From positions 1 through 6,084 of the forward strand of contig CAQBGY010000210.1 of NCBI GenBank assembly GCA_948759685.1: DNA of 6,084 nucleotides, in the 5' to 3' direction. How positions within the stretch are numbered: the first letter of the stretch is position 1; each line of letters opens with the position of its first letter. The DNA is from an uncultured Eubacterium sp. Lineage in GTDB: Bacteria > Bacillota_A > Clostridia > Lachnospirales > Lachnospiraceae. Position numbers and translations under genes: made by a program. Under the pieces are notes generated by a model that did no database searches, was not told the DNA's origin, and saw nothing but the letters and a program-made list of their open reading frames with translations. Of the stretch, positions 1 through 6,084 are shown in pieces.

Positions 1-211
1 AAATCAGGATTTTACTGTCTTTTGCTTCTCTTCTAAGTGGTGCCACCAGGAATCGTAATCCTTCTTCAAGTGGCTGAATATCATTATTTTCTAAAAGCTA
101 CTCAATTGTAATCTCCTCCGATTGCTCCACCAATGACTTGCGTTGTTTTGCGCAAGGTTGCGTGAAGGTTTCCAAAGGCAAAGGTAGTGAATTAGTTTGA
201 ACTTTTACCAT
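1..211 (-). pseudogene. Possible gene broken by a TAG at codon 38, running off the window
   Basis: An ATG at 211 lies inside the 3' end of RhuM (20-bp overlap). It opens a frame of 37 codons (MVKVQTNSLPLPLETFTQ..., ending SLVEQSEEITIE) closed by TAG at 98-100. The same frame then continues without another stop for 32 codons to the window edge, with gene-like composition (LLENNDIQPLEEG... LRREAKDSK). A single TGG-to-TAG change would explain the break, giving a pseudogene. Alternatives are a real 37-aa peptide, or no gene at all: two other frames on this strand are also partly open here, so the support is weak. I do not recognise the product. Sequence beyond position 1 would settle it. Confidence 0.3.
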
Positions 212-1190
212 TGTTATCTTTCAATTTCTTGATTTCCTTATCAAAATCGCTTTCAAGTAGTTCCATTTCACGCTTGCGATAGATAGCAAACTCCTTTTCT
301 GCCTTCTCAATCGCTTGTTTATGCGAAATGTTTCCCTTGCCAATCAAAACCTTTCGCTTGTGTGCTATAATTTGGTTGTCCAGTGCTTCTATCCAATCTT
401 TCATTGTCATAGGATTCATTTCCAATGCTTGGAACTCGGCAAAGTCCAGGAAACCGGAAACAAGCAGATTCAGACGTTGAAGTTCAATCTCAGACAAATA
501 GTTCTTGGCAATCTTTACATCATCCTTAGTCACATAGTTTCCCTTGAAGTTTGTCATACCCACAAACGGCTTCTCATTGTCCACACGATTGTAAATAACC
601 TCAGCTGCCGTATTCTCGTGAACTGCATAATGCAACTTGTTCTGAACGGTGGCAAAAAAGGTCTTTGTCATCTCGTCACGTGGGTCATAATCCATGGCCG
701 TAGCATAAATATCGGTGATTTGCTGATAGAAGTTGCGCTCGCTACTGCGAATATCCCTAATGCGTTGTAATAACTCTCGAAAATAACGGTTGCCACCTTG
801 TTTCAATCGTTCGTCATCCATAGCAAATCCCTTTTGAATATATTCGTGAAGCCGTTGTGTTGCCCAACGGCGGAAACGGGTTGCTACCTGAGACTGCACA
901 CGATAACCCAAGGCGATGATCATATCAAGATTATAGTGGTCAATGTTACGTTTTACCTGACGATTTCCCTCCTGGCGAACTAACAAGAATTTCTTGTTGG
1001 TTGCTTCTGTGGTCAACTCTCCATCTTTATATATATTGTCCACATGCTGGCTGATATTTTGTTGTGTAGTACAATAAATTTCTGCCAACTGATTTTGTGT
1101 CAGCCACAAATCTTCATCAGCAAAACGAACAGATACACGAGTTATTTCGTTGTCATCCTGATAAAGTATTATTTTGTTTTGTTCGTTCAT
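192..1190 (-). CDS. RhuM-family protein (virulence RhuM, Bro-N-like N-terminus)
   Basis: This 332-residue protein is a full-length RhuM-family member, named after rhuM of Salmonella pathogenicity island 3; its biochemical activity is unknown. The N-terminal part contains the winged-helix-like LWLTQNQLAEIYCTTQQNIS (28-47), then KKFLLVRQEGNRQVKR (66-81) and HYNLDMIIALGYRVQS (85-100), and the conserved FRRWATQRLHEYIQKGF (106-122). The second half has YFRELLQRIRDIRSSE (136-151) and the family-typical LHYAVHENTAAEVIYNR (186-202), loosely reminiscent of Fic/Doc-related sequences. A charged coiled-coil-like tail (about 290-326) closes it. RhuM genes are frequent in restriction and defence islands, often beside type I restriction genes. 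It is the last intact gene here, 3 bp after the NdpA-family stop. Bases 841-900 hold 33 G/C in 60, much more than the cassette upstream, so it probably has a different origin. Confidence 0.92.
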   Translation of the reverse strand: MNEQNKIILYQDDNEITRVSVRFADEDLWLTQNQLAEIYCTTQQNISQHVDNIYKDGELTTEATNKKFLLVRQEGNRQVKRNIDHYNLDMIIALGYRVQSQVATRFRRWATQRLHEYIQKGFAMDDERLKQGGNRYFRELLQRIRDIRSSERNFYQQITDIYATAMDYDPRDEMTKTFFATVQNKLHYAVHENTAAEVIYNRVDNEKPFVGMTNFKGNYVTKDDVKIAKNYLSEIELQRLNLLVSGFLDFAEFQALEMNPMTMKDWIEALDNQIIAHKRKVLIGKGNISHKQAIEKAEKEFAIYRKREMELLESDFDKEIKKLKDNNGKSSN

Positions 1191-1193
1191 TGC

Positions 1194-2225
1194 CTATTTT
1201 TCTTCTTTAAAAAACAACTGATAGTAATGCATTTTTCGCTTCTCATCATAGCCTCTTTTTATATATTGCTCTCCGCCATGAATGTTTATATCAAAGTTCT
1301 TATCAAGCTTAATTGTTGTCATTGTACCTGTAGCTCTACGTTTGATTGCATTAGATGCAGTAGCAAAAGAATCGTCAATTTCAATATCTCTCTCTTTCTG
1401 ATAACTTTCTTTATACTGTTTGAACTCAGAAACTAATTCTGGAGTTTCAAAAACCTGTTCCGCAAAAGTTTCTACATTAACAGATTCCTCTTTCAAAGCT
1501 TCCACACTTCTGTTCATATATGTTGCTTTTTCGACTTTACCATTATCACTTGGTAATTGAGAAACGAAACTCTTGCATAGAGACAGCATGTTTTGTGTTT
1601 GATTGAAGCTATCTTTTCTTGACCGAATATGCAGAAAATCTTCTGTCCAATACTTGGCTTCTGAACCTTTGTTCACGTTATCTACGATAGCAACTACATA
1701 ACCTTTTTCTTTTTCTACATTGAAAATCAAACAGCCTTTATCTAGTCTGTTGATATTGATACCTTTTTCACTTTCAATTTCAAAACTATCTCCTTTAGGA
1801 TATATTTTTAAGAATGTATCTTTGTTTTCTGACTTAAAAAGCCCAATTGCATTTACTCTTTTTTCATCAATAATGCAATCTTCAAAATATACAATATAAA
1901 ACTCTCCACCTTTTATTTTAGGGTGTACACTTTGTTCATATAAATGTTTTGCTAAATCTATTGTATCTGAAATACAAATAGAACCTTTCTTGAATATTCT
2001 ATCGGCAATGGAATAGACTTCATTATATTTAAGATCAATTTGGTGAGATAGTACATAAAGTTCCACGAAATTAAACTTTGACAAAAAATATCTTGAAAGG
2101 ATTTCCTTAGTTAAATCATCAGTGTCAACAAGATTCTTTGATAAAACTAAGGGTTCGTCAATATATTTATTCCCGACCTTATGTAAAGCTATTGCTTGAA
2201 TTTCTGCATTATTGAATTGTATCAT
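1194..2225 (-). CDS. Nucleoid-associated protein, NdpA (37-kDa) family
   Basis: This 343-residue protein fits the 37-kDa nucleoid-associated protein family (NdpA/YejK), whose members bind the bacterial nucleoid. The recognisable blocks are HPKIKGGEFYIVYF (101-114), AIGLFKSENKDTFLK (126-140), the glycine-containing LDKGCLIF (161-168), YWTEDFL (192-198), and a C-terminal block around DINIHGGEQYIKRGYDE (312-328) followed by MHYYQLFF. These match the Bacteroidetes branch of the family in order and spacing. The protein should be cytoplasmic and DNA-associated. It starts 17 bp inside the membrane-protein gene, and its stop is 3 bp from the RhuM start. That embedding in a membrane/defence cassette is unusual for a protein usually regarded as a housekeeping chromatin component, and suggests a role in sensing or binding foreign DNA. 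Composition is AT-rich (bases 1801-1860 hold 15 G/C in 60). The family call is fairly sure; the defence role is inference. Confidence 0.86.
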   Translation of the reverse strand: MIQFNNAEIQAIALHKVGNKYIDEPLVLSKNLVDTDDLTKEILSRYFLSKFNFVELYVLSHQIDLKYNEVYSIADRIFKKGSICISDTIDLAKHLYEQSVHPKIKGGEFYIVYFEDCIIDEKRVNAIGLFKSENKDTFLKIYPKGDSFEIESEKGININRLDKGCLIFNVEKEKGYVVAIVDNVNKGSEAKYWTEDFLHIRSRKDSFNQTQNMLSLCKSFVSQLPSDNGKVEKATYMNRSVEALKEESVNVETFAEQVFETPELVSEFKQYKESYQKERDIEIDDSFATASNAIKRRATGTMTTIKLDKNFDINIHGGEQYIKRGYDEKRKMHYYQLFFKEEK

Positions 2226-2664
2226 TTTTATCTTGAATTAAAATATAGAATATTATGAGAAAATAGATAACCTCAATTAGAAACCAACAGAATCCTCCAA
2301 AGAAAATAGACACCATAATTATAGGAATCTTGTCATGGCTTGAAAGTAAGCTATTCCAATCAAGATAGCCTAAAATATATGAGTAGATGGTTAAAAAAAG
2401 AGAGATAAAAACTACTTTTCTATTGTAGAAAATAAATCTTTTATATGGAATTTTTCTTTTTCGAATTTCGGTAATAATATCGCTATCACTTTGAATAATT
2501 AACCCAAATAAAGTCAGTAAGAATCCAAAAGCACATGTGCCAATTGTTGTAAATTGTTTTATAAATTCCTTACAGTCAGAATAGTTCACAATCTCATGTT
2601 TAAAAAATAGATAACTAACCCAAACTCCTAAAAGAAGTGGAACATATTTCTCAATGACTCTCAT
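2209..2664 (-). CDS. Small four-helix integral membrane protein, unknown family
   Basis: This 151-residue protein is dominated by hydrophobic segments at about residues 7-22, 38-57, 84-102 and 113-143. The last is long enough to be a single tilted helix or a hairpin. A basic loop (EIRKRKIPYKR, 66-76) between helices 2 and 3 should face the cytoplasm. No enzyme motif or signal peptide is visible. Size and topology resemble the inner-membrane partners of some phage-defence systems, such as lambda RexB (four helices, about 144 residues) and the membrane subunit of Kiwa, but I see no sequence motif that establishes homology. It overlaps the 317-aa gene by 14 bp and the NdpA-family gene by 17 bp, so the three products are probably made in linked amounts. 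Very AT-rich: bases 2401-2460 hold 11 G/C in 60. It could be an effector that depolarises the membrane, or an anchor for its neighbours. Confidence 0.8.
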   Translation of the reverse strand: MRVIEKYVPLLLGVWVSYLFFKHEIVNYSDCKEFIKQFTTIGTCAFGFLLTLFGLIIQSDSDIITEIRKRKIPYKRFIFYNRKVVFISLFLTIYSYILGYLDWNSLLSSHDKIPIIMVSIFFGGFCWFLIEVIYFLIIFYILIQDKNDTIQ

Positions 2665-3604
2665 TGCCTTCTCTGTTGAAAATATAATTAAGCTCAGGTA
2701 AGTGCTTTAAATATAGTTTTTCTATTTCTTCTTTCCGCTCTGTTTCTTGAAGATTAGAATGCAATGTTTGGGTCGTTAATTTGATATATACAGTAAAGAC
2801 ATCACTTACGAGATTTATTGGCTGTAATGTTTGAGGTTCGTTTGGGTCTGCAAAATAGCCTTTTACTTGTAACTTTTTTACATTTTTCCGTTGCTCTCCA
2901 GCAAGTAGGAATCCAAATGACTTTGCTAATTCCAAAATCACTTTAGATGATAATCCTAGCTTGTTTAATCGTTTTCCAAAAGTTGCAAATTTCAAAACAA
3001 ATACATCGGAATTATTTTTCATTCCTTTTGAAATATAACTCTTTGCCATGGAAAATAGACTAGATGTACTATCCTTATAATCTTGTAAAATTTCTGTCGG
3101 GTTGGTTAATTCTACATAGAACTCCTTATAATATCTCATTCTTATCAAACGTTGGTATTCTCCTTTTCGAGAAACTGGAAGAAATGACAATTCAATTTTG
3201 TCATCATAATGATTATTCCAATAAGTTTGGATATTTTCAGCTAACTTATCAAGATAACATCCGTTCATATTTAATTCATAGAAAAAGACGTTAATTCTAC
3301 TGTCGTAAAGGAATATATTTCCAAAAGATAATTTCTCTTTATTGACATCAAGGTTCAATTGAGAGAATTCACCTGTTTGATTATTTCGTTTTGGAGGTAG
3401 ATCTTTATTTTGTCCAGTCATGACTATACCAACATTACAATTGGGGTGCGTAGTAGGCATTAATCTAATTTCATGATCTTTGAATTCATTTTGAAATCTT
3501 TTTCCATTTATATCACTAAGTATTTGCTCAAATGTTATTTCACAACCCAAACATTTAATTTTAGGAGATATAACCTCTACTCGTTTGTTTTTCTTTGTTG
3601 CCAT
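2651..3604 (-). CDS. Unrecognised 317-aa soluble protein, first gene of the AT-rich cassette
   Basis: I do not recognise this family. The 317-residue protein has no signal peptide or membrane segment. It begins with a basic tail (MATKKNKR) and two cysteines in CLGC (18-21). It then shows alternating hydrophobic stretches that suggest beta strands: HEIRLMP (44-50), NVGIVMTG (57-64), GNIFLYDSRINVFFYELN (95-112). A probable mixed alpha/beta half follows: FYVELTNP (162-169), VFVLKFATFG (201-210), helical VILELAKSFGFLL (222-234), VFTVYIKL (269-276). A charged helix near 286-302 closes it. No catalytic motif stands out. Its last 14 bases overlap the start of the membrane-protein gene, so the two are probably made together and may interact. 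The soluble-plus-small-membrane pairing recalls RexA/RexB in layout only. Codons are AT-rich compared with the gene before it. Its reality rests on length, a plausible start and tight overlap. Confidence 0.83.
   Translation of the reverse strand: MATKKNKRVEVISPKIKCLGCEITFEQILSDINGKRFQNEFKDHEIRLMPTTHPNCNVGIVMTGQNKDLPPKRNNQTGEFSQLNLDVNKEKLSFGNIFLYDSRINVFFYELNMNGCYLDKLAENIQTYWNNHYDDKIELSFLPVSRKGEYQRLIRMRYYKEFYVELTNPTEILQDYKDSTSSLFSMAKSYISKGMKNNSDVFVLKFATFGKRLNKLGLSSKVILELAKSFGFLLAGEQRKNVKKLQVKGYFADPNEPQTLQPINLVSDVFTVYIKLTTQTLHSNLQETERKEEIEKLYLKHLPELNYIFNREGNESH
2667..2672 (-). promoter_or_regulatory. Ribosome binding site of the membrane-protein gene
   Basis: AGAAGG lies just upstream of the ATG at 2664, still inside the end of the 317-aa coding sequence. 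It supports that start and a coupled translation of the two overlapping genes. Confidence 0.4.
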
Positions 3605-3606
3605 AG

Positions 3607-3612
3607 TCCTTT
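3607..3612 (-). promoter_or_regulatory. Ribosome binding site of the 317-aa gene
   Basis: In the 17-bp gap after the DUF262-HNH stop, the minus strand reads AAAGGA two bases before the ATG at 3604. It is short and very close to the start, but it is one of only two purine-rich, Shine-Dalgarno-like sites in this operon. It supports ATG 3604 as the true start and reinitiation straight after the upstream stop. Confidence 0.4.
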
Positions 3613-3621
3613 ATTTTATAA

Positions 3622-4731
3622 TTATTTTCCTCCCTTAACTCTATTACAATTTTTACAAAGCATTTGGCAATTCTCTGCTACTGTCGTACCACCTTCTTTC
3701 CAAGGGGTTATGTGGTCTGCCTCCATTTCTTCAAGTTCAAAATGTTTGCCACAGTGTACGCAGATACCATTTTGCCGCTCGTATGCCTCACGCTTTTGTT
3801 TTTTGTCAAAAGTGCGGAAACTGAGGTCGCGCAGGTCACCACTCAATACATAACGGTAGATGCCGGATTTTTTCATAATCTCATCGTCCTCCATCAAGTC
3901 GTGGATTTGCTTTTCAAGTACATCTGTATCATAAACGCCTTCACCAAACTCATCGAACATCGTGCCCCAATCCAAGCCTTTCATCTCACGGCGATATTTC
4001 GGAAAGGTGGAGCGTATCCATGTGATGATAGACACGAAATAAGCCCACAACTTGTTGGCATTCGGGTCAAACTGATGTTGCGCCATATAATCATCTATCT
4101 TAGCAATACTATCATGGCGTGCCGCCCATTTAAGGATGGTTGAAAGATATGCCTGTTCAATGGCAGTGCCGTTCAAAAAGTCTGCACCGAGTTTGTATGC
4201 AGGACAACCGGTTTTTGAAAAGTAACGGCGGGCATCTGTCACAAACGGGCCTGTATAAACAGCGTTAAGAAGTTCCTGGTCAAGTAATTTCTCTCCGGCG
4301 ATGTTGATAACTCTAAACCAATCCAGTTTTTCTTTATCCGTCCCCTCACAGAAATATACCGTAAGTTCATAGTTTAAGAACTTCTCTTTTTCCTCATTTG
4401 TCAGTGTTGAGAAATAGAGAGTGCCACGGTCTTTATCCTCTATGTTGAAACCGTGGGTAAGAAACTCGCATATAGACAATGTGCGTTGTTGCCCATCAAT
4501 CATTTCGTAGTTCCCATTTTCACCTACGCTCCAATACATGATATTGAGTGGATATCCCTTTAAAATGGTATCAATGACAGCTTGCTGTTGTTTTAAATCA
4601 TATCGGAACTCACGTTGATATGGTGGACGAATATCCAACTTTCCACCATACCCTCTAACACCAGTATCGGCATCATTACTATAACCTTCAATAAGGTCGA
4701 CTATCTTTATGGATTTCGGATCTATATTCAT
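3622..4731 (-). CDS. DUF262 domain protein with C-terminal HNH endonuclease (GmrSD-like)
   Basis: This is a 369-residue two-domain protein. The N-terminal part is a DUF262 (GmrS-like) domain: IRPPYQREFRYD around residues 34-45 and the signature IDGQQRTLSICEFL starting at residue 78, whose DGQQR is linked to nucleotide hydrolysis in GmrSD, SspE and relatives. The C-terminus (about 324-369) is a compact HNH nuclease with zinc cysteines C324xxC327 and C359xxC362, the ADH core at 338-340, and N354 and N363. GmrSD-type proteins instead carry DUF1524 as the nuclease. The family generally cleaves phage DNA, often modified DNA, in an NTP-dependent way. Here it sits 5 bp after an EcoRI-family methylase, so it may be the restriction half of a methylase-guarded pair. 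Part of its interior is about 53% GC (3961-4020), well above the gene after it. The protein looks complete, since HNH domains commonly end just after the CxxCN..KG motif. Confidence 0.88.
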   Translation of the reverse strand: MNIDPKSIKIVDLIEGYSNDADTGVRGYGGKLDIRPPYQREFRYDLKQQQAVIDTILKGYPLNIMYWSVGENGNYEMIDGQQRTLSICEFLTHGFNIEDKDRGTLYFSTLTNEEKEKFLNYELTVYFCEGTDKEKLDWFRVINIAGEKLLDQELLNAVYTGPFVTDARRYFSKTGCPAYKLGADFLNGTAIEQAYLSTILKWAARHDSIAKIDDYMAQHQFDPNANKLWAYFVSIITWIRSTFPKYRREMKGLDWGTMFDEFGEGVYDTDVLEKQIHDLMEDDEIMKKSGIYRYVLSGDLRDLSFRTFDKKQKREAYERQNGICVHCGKHFELEEMEADHITPWKEGGTTVAENCQMLCKNCNRVKGGK

Positions 4732-4736
4732 GACTG

Positions 4737-5786
4737 TTATTTTTTAATTTTACGAATGATAATACGAGCATAAGGTAGGATTACAATTCCATCTTTCAAT
4801 ATGTATGGTGAGTTCATGTTAGCTGTAACATGAGCTTTGTTTCCTTGTAATCTCAATTTGTCAATTGTACCTTGTCCCATTATTTTGAATCCCACAGATC
4901 TTATCCAGTCTGTATCGCATGTATTACCGATTATCTCGAATTGATCGGGGTTGTATTTATCCATGAAAGTAATAGGTACTCCCATCTTTCCATCATAATC
5001 ACATGGAATTTCTGCTGTTTTGGAAATATCTATAGCATCATAATTCTCATATTTAGGGTATTCCTCGGGAGAATACTTTTTATAAAGAATGATATTCTCA
5101 TGTCTTTTAGGCGTTTCTAAATTTGTGAACCATGTTACTCCAGAAACACGTATCATACCTTCACGGTGGTCACCAGCCGTAGCTTTATCCTCGTAATGGG
5201 AGATAAAATGACCTGCCCCTCCTTTAAAACCATAGCCAAGCCAAAGTTTATTTTGCTGGATAAGAGGGAATATTTCTTTGTACTTGATAGCATTTTGATG
5301 TCCGATAATCAAGAACTTCTTATCATATTCAATGAGTTGTGCAACATATTCTCTAAATAAAGAAAATGGAGGATTAGTGACAACTATATCCGCTTCTTTT
5401 AGAAGTTCTATACACTCTTTACTTCTAAAATCGCCATCCCCCTTTAATGGCATTACACCTATCTCATCTGCATTCGGTATATGGTCTCCGTTTTTGTCTC
5501 CTTCATAAACCAAATATACAGCTTGCTCACTTTTGTTCTGACTGAACAAGTCCATATCTTGATTTTTGTAACAAGTGGTAATCAACTTTTTCAATCCAAG
5601 AAATTCAAAGTTGTAAGCAAAATAGGTGAAGAAATTGCTGACACGTGGGTCATCACAATTACACAATACTGTTTTACCACGGAAATGTTCACGGTAATGC
5701 TTCAGTTCGTTGTTTATATCTTCAAGTTGCGTATAAAACTCGTCCTTTTTCGCTTCTTTAGCCTTATTCAGATTCTTATTCGCCAT
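4737..5786 (-). CDS. EcoRI-family adenine-specific DNA methyltransferase
   Basis: This 349-residue protein fits the EcoRI methylase family (N6-adenine methyltransferases using S-adenosylmethionine; M.EcoRI itself has 326 residues). Visible family signatures are the N-terminal KKDEFYTQ (13-20), the conserved block CNCDDPRVSNFFTYFAYNF (42-60), and the catalytic NPPF motif at 138-141 within VVTNPPFSLFREYV. The end is basic (RIIIRKIKK). It appears intact, with no break in any motif. It follows the HTH gene with an 11-bp overlap and precedes the DUF262-HNH gene by only 5 bp, which suggests it protects host DNA from, or sets the target mark for, that nuclease. The target site cannot be read from the sequence. 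If it kept the EcoRI site GAATTC, I find two full copies in the window, at 3365-3370 and 3482-3487, both inside the 317-aa gene. It could also be an orphan methylase with a purely regulatory role. Confidence 0.9.
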   Translation of the reverse strand: MANKNLNKAKEAKKDEFYTQLEDINNELKHYREHFRGKTVLCNCDDPRVSNFFTYFAYNFEFLGLKKLITTCYKNQDMDLFSQNKSEQAVYLVYEGDKNGDHIPNADEIGVMPLKGDGDFRSKECIELLKEADIVVTNPPFSLFREYVAQLIEYDKKFLIIGHQNAIKYKEIFPLIQQNKLWLGYGFKGGAGHFISHYEDKATAGDHREGMIRVSGVTWFTNLETPKRHENIILYKKYSPEEYPKYENYDAIDISKTAEIPCDYDGKMGVPITFMDKYNPDQFEIIGNTCDTDWIRSVGFKIMGQGTIDKLRLQGNKAHVTANMNSPYILKDGIVILPYARIIIRKIKK

Positions 5787-6003
5787 ATCGTTCTTCGTTG
5801 TTATTTGGATTAATCAGTTTTCGTACATCTATTTTCAGTACATTCGCAATCTTGACAAGCATTTCTAATGATGGTTGTGAAGTATTGGAACACCAACGAG
5901 AAATAGTAGCTTCATTCTTTTGGAGTTGTTCTGCTAACCATTTCCCTGTTCTATTTTGTTCAACCAATACTACTTTTATTCTATTTATTCTTTCTGTTTC
6001 CAC
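5776..6003 (-). CDS. Small XRE-family HTH regulator, controller-protein-like
   Basis: This is a 75-residue protein made almost entirely of one helix-turn-helix domain. The segment from about residue 20 to 64 (GKWLAEQL, then EATISRWCSN, then PSLEMLVKIANVLKID) is the standard Cro/CI five-helix fold, with TISRW at the start of the recognition helix. The length is close to controller (C) proteins of type II restriction-modification systems, which time expression of the nuclease relative to the methylase. The start is GTG: an in-frame TAA lies a few codons upstream, and the next methionine, at residue 48, would remove most of the domain. Its last 11 bases overlap the methylase start (ATGGCGAATAA), so the two genes are probably translationally coupled. 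It most likely represses or tunes its own promoter just upstream. A generic XRE repressor is equally compatible with the sequence. Confidence 0.88.
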   Translation of the reverse strand: METERINRIKVVLVEQNRTGKWLAEQLQKNEATISRWCSNTSQPSLEMLVKIANVLKIDVRKLINPNNNEERYGE

Positions 6004-6046
6004 GCTTGTTTTATTTTAAAGAATAGCAATAAATTGACCATATCTG

Positions 6047-6076
6047 CAAATGTAGTGATAATTTCGGAAAAACAAA
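6047..6076 (-). promoter_or_regulatory. Bacteroidales-type promoter for the whole gene set
   Basis: Read on the minus strand, TTTG at 6076-6073 is followed 18 bases later by TACATTTG at 6054-6047. This matches the Bacteroides -33 (TTTG) and -7 (TAnnTTTG) consensus, with spacing close to the usual 19-21. The start point would fall near 6041, leaving a leader of about 38 bases before the GTG start of the XRE gene. I see no equally good promoter in the short gaps between the genes downstream. No clear pair of inverted operator repeats (C-boxes) could be recognised by eye in the leader. Confidence 0.6.
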
Positions 6077-6084
6077 TATGAATT

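Noticed and set aside
4..84. A 26-codon minus-strand frame starting MIFSHLKKDYDSWWHH and ending in TGA
   Set aside because: It is short, has no ribosome binding site or known match, and competes with the longer open frame that runs through the TAG. It could still be the real frame, but evidence is lacking.
102..191. The RhuM frame stays open for 29 codons after its TAA, as if RhuM had been shortened
   Set aside because: RhuM already has a complete family-length C-terminal region with its charged tail, so the extension is more simply chance in a short stretch.
315..1436. Open frames on the plus strand opposite RhuM and the NdpA-family gene, with similar ones opposite the other genes
   Set aside because: They are antisense to well-supported genes, have no recognisable motifs, and show the cysteine- and leucine-rich, low-complexity look of antisense translation.
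1194..2664. Calling the membrane protein plus NdpA-family pair a Kiwa (KwaA-KwaB) system
   Set aside because: The second protein matches the NdpA family by motif rather than DUF4868, and the membrane protein has no recognisable KwaA motif. The resemblance is in layout only, so it is kept as a hypothesis.
5511..5518. TATATTTG on the minus strand, matching the -7 consensus, inside the methylase gene
   Set aside because: I find no TTTG at the right spacing upstream, and an 8-base match with two free positions is expected by chance in AT-rich DNA.
192..6003. A type I restriction locus, suggested by RhuM and a methylase
   Set aside because: The methylase is EcoRI-family, not HsdM, and no HsdS or HsdR coding sequence is visible in the window.

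Overview
The window looks like part of a defence or accessory island from a member of the Bacteroidota, most likely Bacteroidales. The signs are a TTTG / TAnnTTTG-type promoter, AT-rich ribosome-binding regions that mostly lack a strong Shine-Dalgarno, a 37-kDa nucleoid-associated (NdpA-family) protein of the Bacteroidetes type, and EcoRI-family methylase and RhuM genes. No RNA gene, CRISPR array, integrase or insertion sequence is visible.

Every supported gene is on the minus strand, so the window is read from right to left. A promoter lies at about 6047-6076. It is followed by a small XRE regulator with a GTG start (5776-6003), an EcoRI-family adenine methyltransferase (4737-5786), and a DUF262 + HNH nuclease (3622-4731). 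Next come an unrecognised 317-aa soluble protein (2651-3604), a 151-aa four-helix membrane protein (2209-2664), an NdpA-family protein (1194-2225) and a RhuM-family protein (192-1190). Past RhuM, a 37-codon frame overlaps its 3' end. That frame is closed by a TAG and then stays open to the window edge, so it may be a broken gene. Successive genes overlap by 11-20 bp or are separated by 3-17 bp, and I see no terminator between them, so the set reads as one operon.

The first three genes resemble a restriction-modification unit: a controller-like regulator, a methylase, and an NTP-dependent-type nuclease in place of a conventional type II endonuclease. The next three genes (soluble unknown, membrane protein, nucleoid-associated protein) are more AT-rich than the DUF262-HNH gene and RhuM on either side, and are joined by overlaps. 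They look like a separately acquired cassette. A membrane protein coupled to a likely DNA-binding protein recalls the logic of Kiwa or lambda RexAB, although I do not recognise it as either. The cassette is the best candidate here for an undescribed system. All functional roles are inferred from sequence motifs and context.
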